64,000 nt of DNA, taken from Sporosarcina sp. FSL K6-3457. Lineage in GTDB: Bacteria; Bacillota; Bacilli; Bacillales_A; Planococcaceae. Numbering within the stretch: the stretch's first letter is position 1; each line of letters begins with the position of its first letter. The stretch is from contig NZ_JBBOWX010000001.1 in assembly GCF_038007285.1 (NCBI RefSeq), forward strand, positions 1,071,501-1,135,500. Reading direction: 5' to 3'. Under the pieces are notes generated by a model. The model saw nothing but the letters and a program-made list of their open reading frames with translations, did not search any database and was not told the DNA's origin. Below are positions 16,928 through 24,901 of the stretch, one piece after another. Made by a program: the position numbers and the translations under genes.

Positions 16928-17815
16928 ATGGACACTCAAGAAAAACCCCATATTTTATTAATCGACGGGATGGCACTTCTATTCCGTTCATTTTTTGCAA
17001 CGTCTGCCATGGGGCACTATTTTCCGAATGCAGAAGGTACGCCGACGAATGGAGTGCAGGGATTTGCGCGCCATACAATGACCGCAACTTCATTATTTAA
17101 GCCCTCCCATCTAGCAGTTTGTTGGGACATGAGTGCGCACACGTTTCGTAATGATTTATTTGACGGCTATAAAGTGAATCGTCCTGAACCAGCACCAGAG
17201 CTTGTACCCCAGTTTGATATGGCGAGAAGTGTTTCGGAACTGATTGGTTGGAAAAACTACGGGATTCTTGGCATGGAAGCGGATGATTTGATTGGCTCGA
17301 TGGTTACGATATGGGACGGGAAAGCGGATATCACGATTGTTACGGGCGATAAAGACCTGCTACAATTGCTTAGACCAGGCGTCCGCATTGCCTTTATGAA
17401 AAAAGGATACAACGTTTATGATATTTATACATACGAACGATTTGTAGAAGAATACGGCATTTCACCGCAGCAGTTCATCGATACAAAGGCTTTCACAGGT
17501 GATACTAGCGATGGTTATCCAGGTGTGAAAGGAATTGGACCGAAAACGGCACTGAAATTAATAAAGGAATATGGTTCGGTCCAAGGTGTTATCGAGGCCT
17601 TACACGAATTAACCCCCGCAATGCGTAAGAAAATAGAGGAAGATATGGATATGCTGCATTTATCAAGAAAGCTGGCAGAAATTCATTGTGAGATTGATAT
17701 GAACGATCCAATAGAGGAGCTGACGATACCTTTATATGATGATAAGGTTCGAGAGTTAATGGAACGGGAAGGGTATTCGATGATTACTAGACAGGCCAAA
17801 TCACTTTCATTGTAG
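16928..17815 (+). CDS. ypcP: 5'-3' exonuclease (YpcP-like, PolA N-domain family)
   Basis: 295 residues, the size of a free-standing 5' nuclease like the N-terminal domain of DNA polymerase I. Metal-binding acidic motifs are visible: 'LLIDGMALLFRSFFA' at residue 10, 'GMEADDLIGSM' near 118, 'ITIVTGDKDLLQLL' near 138 and 'GDTSDGYPGVKGIGPKTA' (helix-hairpin-helix) near 195. The family removes RNA primers and 5' flaps during Okazaki-fragment processing and repair. ATG 16928 follows AGGAGGA. It is a single-gene unit between a repeat array and a bidirectional terminator. Confidence 0.9.
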   Translation: MDTQEKPHILLIDGMALLFRSFFATSAMGHYFPNAEGTPTNGVQGFARHTMTATSLFKPSHLAVCWDMSAHTFRNDLFDGYKVNRPEPAPELVPQFDMARSVSELIGWKNYGILGMEADDLIGSMVTIWDGKADITIVTGDKDLLQLLRPGVRIAFMKKGYNVYDIYTYERFVEEYGISPQQFIDTKAFTGDTSDGYPGVKGIGPKTALKLIKEYGSVQGVIEALHELTPAMRKKIEEDMDMLHLSRKLAEIHCEIDMNDPIEELTIPLYDDKVRELMEREGYSMITRQAKSLSL

Positions 17816-17875
17816 ATTTAGCAGTTAGTTGTCTATTACAATTTTTTGAAATTAGTCATTCACAAATGTTATATA

Positions 17876-17911
17876 AAAAGCTAACCGGAAAATTGTCCGG
17901 TTAGCTTTTTT
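17876..17911. terminator. Bidirectional terminator
   Basis: AAAAAGCTAACCGG and CCGGTTAGCTTTTT form a 14-bp stem around AAAATTGT, with A- and T-tracts on either side. It serves the convergent exonuclease (+) and oxidoreductase (-) genes. Confidence 0.9.
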
Positions 17912-18968
17912 AAACAATGGCTGTGTATTTTCTAATTGCTGGTAAAATTTCTGTGCCAATCAGTTCAATATTTTTCATTAACTTATCAAATGGGATACCA
18001 CCAAAGTCCATTTGACCGATATAACGCTGATGACCAAATAGCTCATGCTGATAGAGAATCTTTTCAATGACCTCTTGAGGGCTACCGATATTCATAACAT
18101 CACGCGCATCTGCACCTTGTGCAAAATGTTGCTTCGGATAACCACGCCCATTCGTGCGTTGCATTCCCTCATTAATATGAGGATAGGTTTCCTTTTGCGC
18201 CTGCTGAGTAGTTTCAGCCACGTAGAAAAATCCAGCAGTTGCAATTGGGAGTTTAGCTGGGTCAAAGCCGCTACGCTCGGCGGCTCCACGATAAGCAGCA
18301 ATTGTTTGCTCAAAGATAGTTGCTGGTCCGCCCAATGTAGCTAAGAACATAGGAACCCCGGCGTAGCCAGCTTTAATCGCACTCGCGGAATGTCCACCAA
18401 CTGCACGCCAAATCGGCAGTGATCCATTTTGTGATCGTGGTAGAATAGTTGCATCGTTTAATGGCGCACGGAATTGCCCGCTCCAATTGACGGCTTCTTC
18501 TTCATTAATTTTCAAAAGTAGCTCAAATTTCTCCTCAAATAACTCTTCATAATCGCGCACATTATAACCCAATAAATCGAAGAGTCCAACCCGTGATGCA
18601 CGGCCAGCGACAATCTCCGTACGACCTCCGGAAATTAAATCGATTGTGGCAAAGTCCTCATACACACGAACCGGATCTGACGTACTAATTATGGTAGAGG
18701 AGCTTGCAATTTTAATGTTACTAGTCGCCTGCGCAATTGCCGCTAATACAACAGAATGTGCTTGCGTTGCAAAATACTCTTGGTGACTTTCTCCAACACT
18801 AAAAAAATCAATGCCTGCTTGATCTGCTAATTTGGCTAACTCAATGATTTCATGAATACGTTCTTGAGCAGAAATACGACTTCTCGTGTTTGGATTAGGG
18901 AGGTGATCCCCTAATGTGTAAATTCCAAATTCCAGGCCTTTACGCTGATCAATACGATACTTTTCCAT
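17910..18968 (-). CDS. LLM-class flavin-dependent oxidoreductase (luciferase-like)
   Basis: 352 residues of the bacterial luciferase-like monooxygenase fold. Recognisable parts are 'GIYTLGDHLPNP' at the start, 'LAKLADQAGIDFFSVGESHQ' (residues ~40-60), 'IKIASSSTIISTSDPVRVYE', 'EIVAGRASRVGLFDLLGYN' and 'LPIWRAVGGHSASA'. Such enzymes use reduced flavin to oxidise aldehydes, amines or aromatic compounds; the substrate is not predictable. The start at 18968 has AAGG nine bases upstream; ATG 18977 directly abuts that site and is less likely. It is transcribed divergently from an HxlR regulator 120 bases away, which probably controls it. Confidence 0.85.
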   Translation of the reverse strand: MEKYRIDQRKGLEFGIYTLGDHLPNPNTRSRISAQERIHEIIELAKLADQAGIDFFSVGESHQEYFATQAHSVVLAAIAQATSNIKIASSSTIISTSDPVRVYEDFATIDLISGGRTEIVAGRASRVGLFDLLGYNVRDYEELFEEKFELLLKINEEEAVNWSGQFRAPLNDATILPRSQNGSLPIWRAVGGHSASAIKAGYAGVPMFLATLGGPATIFEQTIAAYRGAAERSGFDPAKLPIATAGFFYVAETTQQAQKETYPHINEGMQRTNGRGYPKQHFAQGADARDVMNIGSPQEVIEKILYQHELFGHQRYIGQMDFGGIPFDKLMKNIELIGTEILPAIRKYTAIV

Positions 18969-19041
18969 ATTTATCATCCTTATATCTGAATTATTTTGTC
19001 TACCGTTAGTGTAAGGTGTAATGATTTATTTTGTAAGTACG

Positions 19042-19075
19042 CACTTTAAAGTGGTATAGTATACAAAAGGATACT
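19042..19075. promoter_or_regulatory. Possible HxlR operator between divergent genes
   Basis: A perfect 12-bp palindrome CACTTTAAAGTG (19042-19053) is followed by AGTATAC...GGATACT, whose outer AGTAT/ATACT pair (19059-19075). Both lie between the divergent oxidoreductase and HxlR starts, where a dimeric HxlR protein would bind. No experiment or search supports this. Confidence 0.4.
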
Positions 19076-19088
19076 AAGGGGGAGTCAT

Positions 19089-19436
19089 GTGGAAATGAAA
19101 CCAGAGTTATGCCTTGTTGAAGATGCGTTAGGTATATTGGTAGGGAAATGGAAGCCGACTATATTATTAATTCTATTGCAGCAAGGAACGCATAGATTCA
19201 GTGAACTAAAACGAAGAGTGCCAGGGATTACACAGAAAATGCTAACCAAACAGCTACGCGAATTGGAGGAAGAGGATATTATTACACGTAAGGTGTATCC
19301 ACAGGTTCCACCGAAGGTAGAGTATTCCATTACTGAATATGGAAAGAGTTTAGGGCCTATTTTGGAGGCTATGCATGAATGGGGAACAGCACATACACTT
19401 CGTAAAAAGAACAATGTCATTCAATATTTAGGTTAA
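19089..19436 (+). CDS. HxlR-family transcriptional regulator
   Basis: 115 residues, a MarR-like winged-helix protein. The HxlR pattern is clear: Cys near the N-terminus in 'KPELCLVEDALGILVGKWKP', then 'HRFSELKRRVPGITQKMLTK' (recognition helix), 'QLRELEEEDIITRKVYPQVP' and 'VEYSITEYGKSLGPIL'. The lone Cys at the usual redox/aldehyde-sensing position suggests a thiol-responsive switch as in HypR/YodB relatives (inference). Start GTG 19089 or ATG 19095 are both possible behind AGGGGGAG. It is divergent to the luciferase-like oxidoreductase gene, its likely target. Confidence 0.88.
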   Translation: MEMKPELCLVEDALGILVGKWKPTILLILLQQGTHRFSELKRRVPGITQKMLTKQLRELEEEDIITRKVYPQVPPKVEYSITEYGKSLGPILEAMHEWGTAHTLRKKNNVIQYLG

Positions 19437-19453
19437 CAATATCTACAATGACA

Positions 19454-19500
19454 GCATTTTTTCGTTATGAAAATTACTTCATAATGAAAAAATGCTTTTT
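19454..19500. terminator. Bidirectional terminator
   Basis: GCATTTTTTCGTTATGAA pairs with TTCATAATGAAAAAATGC (one bulge) and is followed by T6; A-rich on the other side. It lies between convergent hxlR-type and peptidase genes. Confidence 0.85.
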
Positions 19501-19994
19501 TAGGTTTTTGGTTCAATTTTCACAAAGGACAGCACGGGTTCATTCTTCTTATACGATAGCTGGCGCACCTGGCTCGGACGATTTCTGCCACCATTATCAT
19601 GAATAATGAGCTCAATGTCGCCCTCTTGTTCCTCATAACCAATCACGGGCACCCAATGGTAATCAAATTCATACCCCCCACGCCAACGGAAATTAAACCA
19701 CTTGTCAAACTTCGCTGCAACGAGTCGTCCATTATCGATTTGTCGTTTGACATCTGCAATATCACACTTTGCAACAGTCCAATCAGTGCCTAGTAATTTC
19801 CGCATATTGCGAATGAAAGACCCTTTACTGAGTCCGATTTTTGTCCCACCAAGTCGTGTGTATAATTCATTTACATCATATGGAAAAATTTCTGGAGGGA
19901 ATTGATCCATAAGGACACGGGCAGTGACAGGCCCGCATGCAGAGGGACGAAATGATTCCTTGATATCGCTGTCGTATTGCGATTTACCTTTCAC
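19500..19994 (-). CDS. C39-like (papain-fold) cysteine peptidase family protein
   Basis: 164 residues counted from GTG 19994. The catalytic layout of C39-like domains is seen: oxyanion Gln6 in 'KSQYDS', Cys20 in 'FRPSACGPVTARVLM', His in 'FDYHWVPVIGYEE' near residue 118, and a following 'IIHDNGGRNRPSQ'. No signal peptide or ABC transporter is attached. It may be a cytosolic peptidase or a peptidase-fold protein of other use. GTG 19994 lacks a ribosome site, while in-frame codons continue up to ATT 20015 (giving KKQLHVKGKSQ) just behind AAGGGGG. The true start may therefore be the ATT. It is a single-gene unit. Confidence 0.7.
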   Translation of the reverse strand: MKGKSQYDSDIKESFRPSACGPVTARVLMDQFPPEIFPYDVNELYTRLGGTKIGLSKGSFIRNMRKLLGTDWTVAKCDIADVKRQIDNGRLVAAKFDKWFNFRWRGGYEFDYHWVPVIGYEEQEGDIELIIHDNGGRNRPSQVRQLSYKKNEPVLSFVKIEPKT

Positions 19995-20051
19995 ATGGAG
20001 TTGCTTTTTTATAATGAATACCCCCTTATATTATGAGATGCGCAAGTGTAT

Positions 20052-20088
20052 AAAAAAATCACTTCCTCAAACTGAGCGAAGTGATTTT
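20052..20088 (-). terminator. Intrinsic terminator of the STAS gene
   Basis: On the minus strand GGAAAATCACTTCG...GAAGTGATTTTTTTA forms an 11-bp stem with a 12-base loop and a T7 tail, just after the STAS stop codon. Confidence 0.85.
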
Positions 20089-20531
20089 CCGTTTGAATTG
20101 AAAAGGACGGTGAGTGCGGTTTTGAAGTTGACATAGGTTTCAAGTTCGACATGGATGCCGGCTTGTACGATTTCTCGAACAAGCTGTGGGTTAAAACCGA
20201 CGAAAATTGGACGAATGCCCATCAATTTCAAGGCCGTATTCAGTTGCCTCAGTTCGATTGCAAAGATATTGAAATCGAGTTGTGCAAGGTCTTTGGGTTC
20301 GACACCTGTAAAATCGAAAGCGACACAGTTCATTTCACGATGGTCTACAAAATAGTTGAGAACCCTTGAACTAATCGATTCAAGCCGGCCTTGACTGATA
20401 GGCCCAGCAATTGGCACTAGGATAGTATCTTCAATGAGGGAAGGGATGATAGGGGCAGAAAGTTCATGAATGACTAGTTCGTAGTAGGCGATTTTAGCTT
20501 TTAATTGTTGAATTTCTTTTACCTTGTCCAT
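20067..20531 (-). CDS. STAS-domain protein, RsbR-like without the phospho-threonines
   Basis: 154 residues: a short N-terminal helix ('KVKEIQQLKAKIAYYELVIH') then a STAS domain from about residue 30 ('SAPIIPSLIEDTILVPIAGP'), as in RsbR/RsbT co-antagonists of the stressosome. The positions matching the two phosphorylated threonines of RsbRA (recalled as D-T-M and AQ-T-IVNLGI) read 'KDLAQL' and 'VREIVQAGI', so both seem lost. It could be a constitutive or decoy stressosome component, or an unrelated STAS regulator. The start follows GAGGTG. No rsbS, rsbT or sigB is in the window. Confidence 0.75.
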   Translation of the reverse strand: MDKVKEIQQLKAKIAYYELVIHELSAPIIPSLIEDTILVPIAGPISQGRLESISSRVLNYFVDHREMNCVAFDFTGVEPKDLAQLDFNIFAIELRQLNTALKLMGIRPIFVGFNPQLVREIVQAGIHVELETYVNFKTALTVLFNSNGKSLRSV

Positions 20532-20584
20532 TGTTACACCTCACTGTTATTTTCTTCAGTATATATCACTCTGGAAATAAACAC

Positions 20585-20618
20585 CATAAAAAAACGGATA
20601 GACATTTGTCTACCCGTT
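20585..20618 (-). terminator. Intrinsic terminator of the thioredoxin gene
   Basis: Minus strand: AAACGGGTAGACA-AA-TGTCTATCCGTTTTTTT, a 13-bp stem with a mismatch, ending in seven T. It lies about ten bases after the stop. Confidence 0.82.
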
Positions 20619-20629
20619 TAGGTATAAAC

Positions 20630-20950
20630 TTACTTGCCTACACTGTCAAGGAAATCTGTGACTTGTTCAGGTGATTTTGCGTTGGCGCTATGCAAATGCG
20701 CTTGCTTTTCTCCATCTTGGAAAATAAGTAAGCTTGGAATGCCCATGACATCATATTTTTCAGCGATTTCTGGTAGCACATCACGGTCGATGTCATACCA
20801 TGTGTACATATCGTATTTTTCAATGATCGGATCAATGAACATATCCATGCGCGTGCAGTCAGGGCACCATCCCGCTTGGAATTTAATAAGTGCTTTAGAA
20901 TCGCCTGCAATGATTTCGTTGAATTGTTCAGCTGTTGTAATTGGTTTCAT
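20630..20950 (-). CDS. Thioredoxin-family protein
   Basis: 106 residues from the ATG at 20950, which has GGAGGG with good spacing; an upstream in-frame ATG at 20998 has none. It shows the thioredoxin fold with 'FQAGWCPDCTRMD' (active-site WCPDC, residues ~28-32) and the cis-Pro loop 'VMGIPSLLIFQDGE'. WCPDC instead of WCGPC is typical of YtpP/YusE-type small thioredoxins, probably general or bacillithiol-linked disulfide reductases (inference). It is divergent from the fadN operon with about 300 bases between the starts. Confidence 0.88.
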   Translation of the reverse strand: MKPITTAEQFNEIIAGDSKALIKFQAGWCPDCTRMDMFIDPIIEKYDMYTWYDIDRDVLPEIAEKYDVMGIPSLLIFQDGEKQAHLHSANAKSPEQVTDFLDSVGK

Positions 20951-21039
20951 CTTTTTATTCCCTCCTTCATATAATAAGTGTACAATGATTGCAATCATGC
21001 CGGGTAGTAAAATGCTCTATCTAGAGATAGAACTAAAGA

Positions 21040-21085
21040 ACCGTTGCAACAACGCTTGGCGCTAGGGGATGCTTCTCGCTGGAGA
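21040..21085. repeat. Possible remnant of the 'CTCCAGCGC' intergenic repeat
   Basis: Read in reverse, CTCCAGCGAGAAGCATCCCC and TAGCGCCAAGCG recall the same Bacillales intergenic repeat noted at 8316. It lies between the thioredoxin start and the fadN promoter. Confidence 0.35.
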
Positions 21086-21158
21086 TTATAAGATCAACAT
21101 GTCTAGTAGAAAATATACTAGAATAAAAATAATTTCAATTTAAATATTGCGAAAATGA

Positions 21159-21187
21159 TTGAAATGTTCTACACTGAGAGATATAGA
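21159..21187 (+). promoter_or_regulatory. SigA promoter of fadNAE
   Basis: TTGAAA (21159-21164) and TATAGA (21182-21187) are exactly 17 bases apart. It points into the fad genes and overlaps a cre site at its -10 end. Confidence 0.75.
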
Positions 21188-21198
21188 AACGCTTTCTA
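21184..21198 (+). promoter_or_regulatory. cre-like CcpA site
   Basis: TAGAAACGCTTTCTA is a near-palindrome close to the cre consensus and starts within the fadNAE -10 box, so CcpA binding should block initiation when sugars are plentiful. Confidence 0.6.
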
Positions 21199-21216
21199 TT
21201 TTTTTTGCCCATAAAA

Positions 21217-21234
21217 TGAATGGTGATTCATTCA
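21217..21234 (+). promoter_or_regulatory. FadR operator
   Basis: TGAATGGTGATTCATTCA closely fits the B. subtilis FadR box TGAATGAMTANTCATTCA. It lies about 24 bases after the expected transcription start and 24 before the fadN start codon, as for a roadblock repressor released by long-chain acyl-CoA. Confidence 0.8.
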
Positions 21235-21257
21235 AGAAAACAAGGGAGGCTTCTCAC

Positions 21258-23642
21258 GTGGCTTATCAAATTAAAAAAGCAGCAGTCTTAGGATCGGGTG
21301 TCATGGGATCGGGTATTGCAGCACATCTCGCAAATATCGGAATTCCAGTTTTACTTTTGGATATCGTACCTGGCAAGTTAACGGAACAGGAAGAGGCACA
21401 AGGACTTACATTGGAGCACCCTCAAGTACGCAACAAAATTGCGGCGGGCGCTGTGCAAAATCTTCTTAAACAGAAACCAGCACCATTGACAACGAAAAGT
21501 AATCTATCTCTCATTGAAGCAGGGAATTTTGAAGATGACTTAGAAAAATTAAAAAACGTTGACTGGATCATTGAGGTTATCGTTGAAAGACTAGATGTGA
21601 AAAAAGGGTTATATGAAAAAATCGATGCCGTTCGCAAGCCGGGAACAATCATTAGTTCAAATACATCGGGCATTAGTATTGAAGCAATGGCAGAAGGTCG
21701 TTCGGAAGATTTTCAAAAACACTTCCTGGGCACACATTTTTTCAACCCACCGCGCTATTTGAAGCTGTTGGAAGTCATTCCGGCAAGTACGACAGCTCCA
21801 GAAGTTGTTCAGTTCATGACAACATTCGGTGAAGATCGTTTAGGTAAAGGTGTTGTCATTGCGAAGGATACACCGAACTTCATCGCCAATCGGATTGGTA
21901 CATATGGACTGCTGATCACATTGCGTGAAATGGAGAAACGTGGCTATTCAATTGGAGAAGTCGATTCTGTGACTGGTACATTGATTGGTCGTCCAAAATC
22001 AGCGACTTTCCGTACGCTTGATGTGGTAGGTCTTGATACGTTCATGCATGTTGCGAAAAATGTCTATGATAAAACGGAAGGCGAAGAGCAGAAAGTGTTC
22101 GAACTGCCACCATTTATGAAAAAAATGATTGACAATGGCTGGATTGGTGCGAAAGCAAAACAAGGTTTTTATTCGAAGCAAGGGAAAGACATTCTCGAAC
22201 TAGATAGAGAGACGTTTGAATATGGTCCAACTAGAAAATTGAAAACGCCTTCAATTGAAATGGCGAAGCAGCAAAAAGGGCTAGCAAACAGAGTGAAGAC
22301 ACTGGTTTATGCGAACGACCGGACGGGTGAAATTCTATGGAATATTGTTGCGCCGACATTGTTGTATTCAGCAGAGCTGCATGGAGAAATCGCGGACGAT
22401 ATTGTTGCTATCGACAATGCCATGAAATGGGGCTTTGGCTGGCAGCAAGGACCGTTTGAAATATGGGACGCAATCGGTGTAGCAAAATCAATGGAGAAGA
22501 TGAAAGAAGAGGGCGCAACTGTACCTGCCTTCGTTCAAAGCTTGCTCGACAAAGGCTATGAAACTTTTTATAAAGAACAAGACGGAGACCTTTACTTCTT
22601 TGACGGGGAAGATTACAAGCTTGTCCCGGTGAATGAAAAAGCAATAGACCTAAAACGCTATAAGCAAAAACATGGTGTCATCAAAAAGAATTCTGGCTCA
22701 AGCTTGATAGACCTTGGAGACGGCATTCTCCTTCTTGAGTTCCACTCCCAATCGAATTCAATTGGACCAGATATCATTCAGATGATCAATTATGCAGTGG
22801 ATGAAGTTGAGAAAAATTACAAAGGTCTCGTCATAGGAAATCAAGGGAAAAACTTCTGTGTAGGTGCGAACCTTGGCATGATTTTGATGGAAGCACAGGA
22901 TGATAATATTTTTGAACTGGATTTCATTATCCGGTCTTTCCAAAACGCCATGATGAAAATCAAGTATTCTACGAAGCCAGTTGTAGCGGCGCCATTTGGT
23001 ATGACGCTTGGTGGTGGAGCAGAAGTTTGTCTACCAGCAGCCCATATTCAAGCATCGATGGAAACGTATATCGGACTTGTTGAAGCGGGGGTTGGTTTGA
23101 TTCCTGGTGGTGGCGGTAACGTCAATCTGTATTCGAAACATCTAAAAGGCTTGCCGAAGGGTGTCCATGTAGATTACCAATTTGTGGCGAATAAAGTCTT
23201 CGAATCTATTGCCATGGCGAAGGTGTCTACTTCTGGAGAAGAAGCACGCGACAACAACTTCCTTGATTTTGCAGACGGTGTTAGTGTCAATGGCGATCAC
23301 TTAATCTATGATGCAAAACAGGTAGCACTTGCCTTATATGAAAACGGCTATAAAGCACCGAAGCACGAAAAGATTCCCGTAACAGGTGACTCTGGTTATG
23401 CGACAATGCTTCTCGGTGCAGAGGGCATGTTTTTGTCAGGGTTTATCAGCGAGCATGATCTGAAAATCGCGAAGAAGCTAGCCTTTGTATTAGCAGGCGG
23501 CAAAGTACCGTACGGAACATTAGTGGATGAACAGTATATGTTAGACCTTGAACGTCAAGCGTTCCTAAGCCTTGTGGCGGAACCGAAATCACAGCAACGT
23601 ATGCAGCATATGCTCGTCAAAGGAAAACCATTGCGCAACTGA
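21258..23642 (+). CDS. fadN: 3-hydroxyacyl-CoA dehydrogenase / enoyl-CoA hydratase
   Basis: Catalyses hydration of 2-enoyl-CoA and NAD+-dependent oxidation of 3-hydroxyacyl-CoA in beta-oxidation. It is 794 residues from GTG 21258, chosen because AAGGGAGG lies eight bases upstream and the protein then opens with the NAD-binding 'VLGSGVMGSGIAAHLANIGI'. The dehydrogenase part continues with 'SNTSGISIEAMAEG', 'LGTHFFNPPRYLKLLEVIP' and 'DTPNFIANRIGTYG'. The crotonase-like part (from ~residue 485) has 'NFCVGANLGMILM' and 'GMTLGGGAEVCLPA'. The order is dehydrogenase then hydratase, the FadN (YusL) arrangement, unlike E. coli FadB. It heads the fadNAE operon. Confidence 0.95.
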   Translation: MAYQIKKAAVLGSGVMGSGIAAHLANIGIPVLLLDIVPGKLTEQEEAQGLTLEHPQVRNKIAAGAVQNLLKQKPAPLTTKSNLSLIEAGNFEDDLEKLKNVDWIIEVIVERLDVKKGLYEKIDAVRKPGTIISSNTSGISIEAMAEGRSEDFQKHFLGTHFFNPPRYLKLLEVIPASTTAPEVVQFMTTFGEDRLGKGVVIAKDTPNFIANRIGTYGLLITLREMEKRGYSIGEVDSVTGTLIGRPKSATFRTLDVVGLDTFMHVAKNVYDKTEGEEQKVFELPPFMKKMIDNGWIGAKAKQGFYSKQGKDILELDRETFEYGPTRKLKTPSIEMAKQQKGLANRVKTLVYANDRTGEILWNIVAPTLLYSAELHGEIADDIVAIDNAMKWGFGWQQGPFEIWDAIGVAKSMEKMKEEGATVPAFVQSLLDKGYETFYKEQDGDLYFFDGEDYKLVPVNEKAIDLKRYKQKHGVIKKNSGSSLIDLGDGILLLEFHSQSNSIGPDIIQMINYAVDEVEKNYKGLVIGNQGKNFCVGANLGMILMEAQDDNIFELDFIIRSFQNAMMKIKYSTKPVVAAPFGMTLGGGAEVCLPAAHIQASMETYIGLVEAGVGLIPGGGGNVNLYSKHLKGLPKGVHVDYQFVANKVFESIAMAKVSTSGEEARDNNFLDFADGVSVNGDHLIYDAKQVALALYENGYKAPKHEKIPVTGDSGYATMLLGAEGMFLSGFISEHDLKIAKKLAFVLAGGKVPYGTLVDEQYMLDLERQAFLSLVAEPKSQQRMQHMLVKGKPLRN

Positions 23643-23668
23643 TAGAGAGAGTAGAGGAGGAATTTCAC

Positions 23669-24844
23669 ATGCGTGAAGCAGTACTAGTAGCCGGTGCACG
23701 GACGCCGGTTGGGAAAGCGGGCCGGGGCTCACTTGTGTCGGTACGTCCAGATGATTTAGGAGCACTTGCCATTAAAGAAACACTGAAGCGGGCGGGAGGC
23801 TATGATGGGCCAATCGACGATTTAATTATAGGTTGTGCGATGCCAGAAGCGGAGCAGGGGATGAACGTGGCGCGTAATATTGGTGCGTTAGCGGGTCTTC
23901 CTGATACAACACCTGCCATTACGGTCAACCGATTCTGTTCATCAGGCCTTCAATCGATTGCCTATGCGGCTGAGCGTATTATGTTGGGACATTCAGAAGC
24001 CATCATTGCAGGTGGAGTTGAGTCGATGAGTATGGTGCCGATGATGGGCAATACGATTCGACCGAATGCTCACCTAGCAGAAACGGCTCCACAGTATTAT
24101 ATGGGAATGGGTCACACTGCCGAGCAAGTTGCCGTAAAATACGGTATTACGCGCCAAGAGCAGGATGAATTTGCGGTACTGTCGCATAAAAAAGCAGGAG
24201 CAGCGATTGCAGCTGGGAAATTCAATGATGAAATTGTCCCTGTTGAAGTCGTCAAACGTTCTGTCGATGACAATGGAAAATATAGTGAGAAGACATTTAT
24301 GTTTGAAATGGATGAAGGCGTTCGTCACGGTACGAGCGTAGAAGGATTAGCGAAACTGCGTCCAGCATTTTCAGTGACAGGTACTGTTACGGCTGGTAAC
24401 GCGTCACAAACATCTGACGGAGCAGGGGCAGTTCTCGTTATGGACCGCGAAGTAGCTGAAGCACAAGGCTTGAAGCCAATCGCGAAATTTCGCTCGTTTG
24501 CAGTAGGCGGCGTACCACCTGAGGTGATGGGAATTGGGCCGATTGTAGCGATACCAAAAGCATTGAAGCTTGCTGGTCTTACAATTGAAGATATCGACGT
24601 GTGGGAATTAAATGAAGCATTCGCTTCACAATCCCTACAAGTCATCCGTCATCTAGGTCTTGATATGGATAAAGTGAACTTCAACGGTGGAGCGATCTCT
24701 CTTGGACACCCACTTGGCGCAACCGGCACGATTTTAACAATCCGTATGATGAGTGAATTAAAACGTCAAGGCAAGCAGTTCGGCGTCGTTACGATGTGTA
24801 TCGGCGGAGGAATGGGCGCGGCGGGCGTCTTCGAACTACTTTAA
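23669..24844 (+). CDS. fadA: Acetyl-CoA C-acyltransferase (3-ketoacyl-CoA thiolase)
   Basis: Thiolytic last step of beta-oxidation, releasing acetyl-CoA. It is 391 residues, as for other biosynthetic/degradative thiolases. The nucleophilic Cys90 is in 'NRFCSSGLQSIAYAAERI', with 'GGVESMSMVP', 'NEAFASQSL', the His motif 'GGAISLGHPLGATGT' and the second Cys in 'VVTMCIGGGMGAAGVFE'. The start follows AGAGGAGG, 26 bases after fadN, so the two are co-transcribed. The partner arrangement (FadN-FadA) matches B. subtilis yusL-yusK. Confidence 0.95.
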   Translation: MREAVLVAGARTPVGKAGRGSLVSVRPDDLGALAIKETLKRAGGYDGPIDDLIIGCAMPEAEQGMNVARNIGALAGLPDTTPAITVNRFCSSGLQSIAYAAERIMLGHSEAIIAGGVESMSMVPMMGNTIRPNAHLAETAPQYYMGMGHTAEQVAVKYGITRQEQDEFAVLSHKKAGAAIAAGKFNDEIVPVEVVKRSVDDNGKYSEKTFMFEMDEGVRHGTSVEGLAKLRPAFSVTGTVTAGNASQTSDGAGAVLVMDREVAEAQGLKPIAKFRSFAVGGVPPEVMGIGPIVAIPKALKLAGLTIEDIDVWELNEAFASQSLQVIRHLGLDMDKVNFNGGAISLGHPLGATGTILTIRMMSELKRQGKQFGVVTMCIGGGMGAAGVFELL

Positions 24845-24901
24845 TTTGGTGTAGCAAATTATGCAAGGTGAAATAGATTTGATTATGAGGAGGAAACTAT
24901 A

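Noticed and set aside
20999..21158. Extra coding sequence upstream of fadN (N-terminal extension to 21159)
   Set aside because: The in-frame extension runs through the promoter, cre and FadR box, and GTG 21258 has the ribosome site and the family start.
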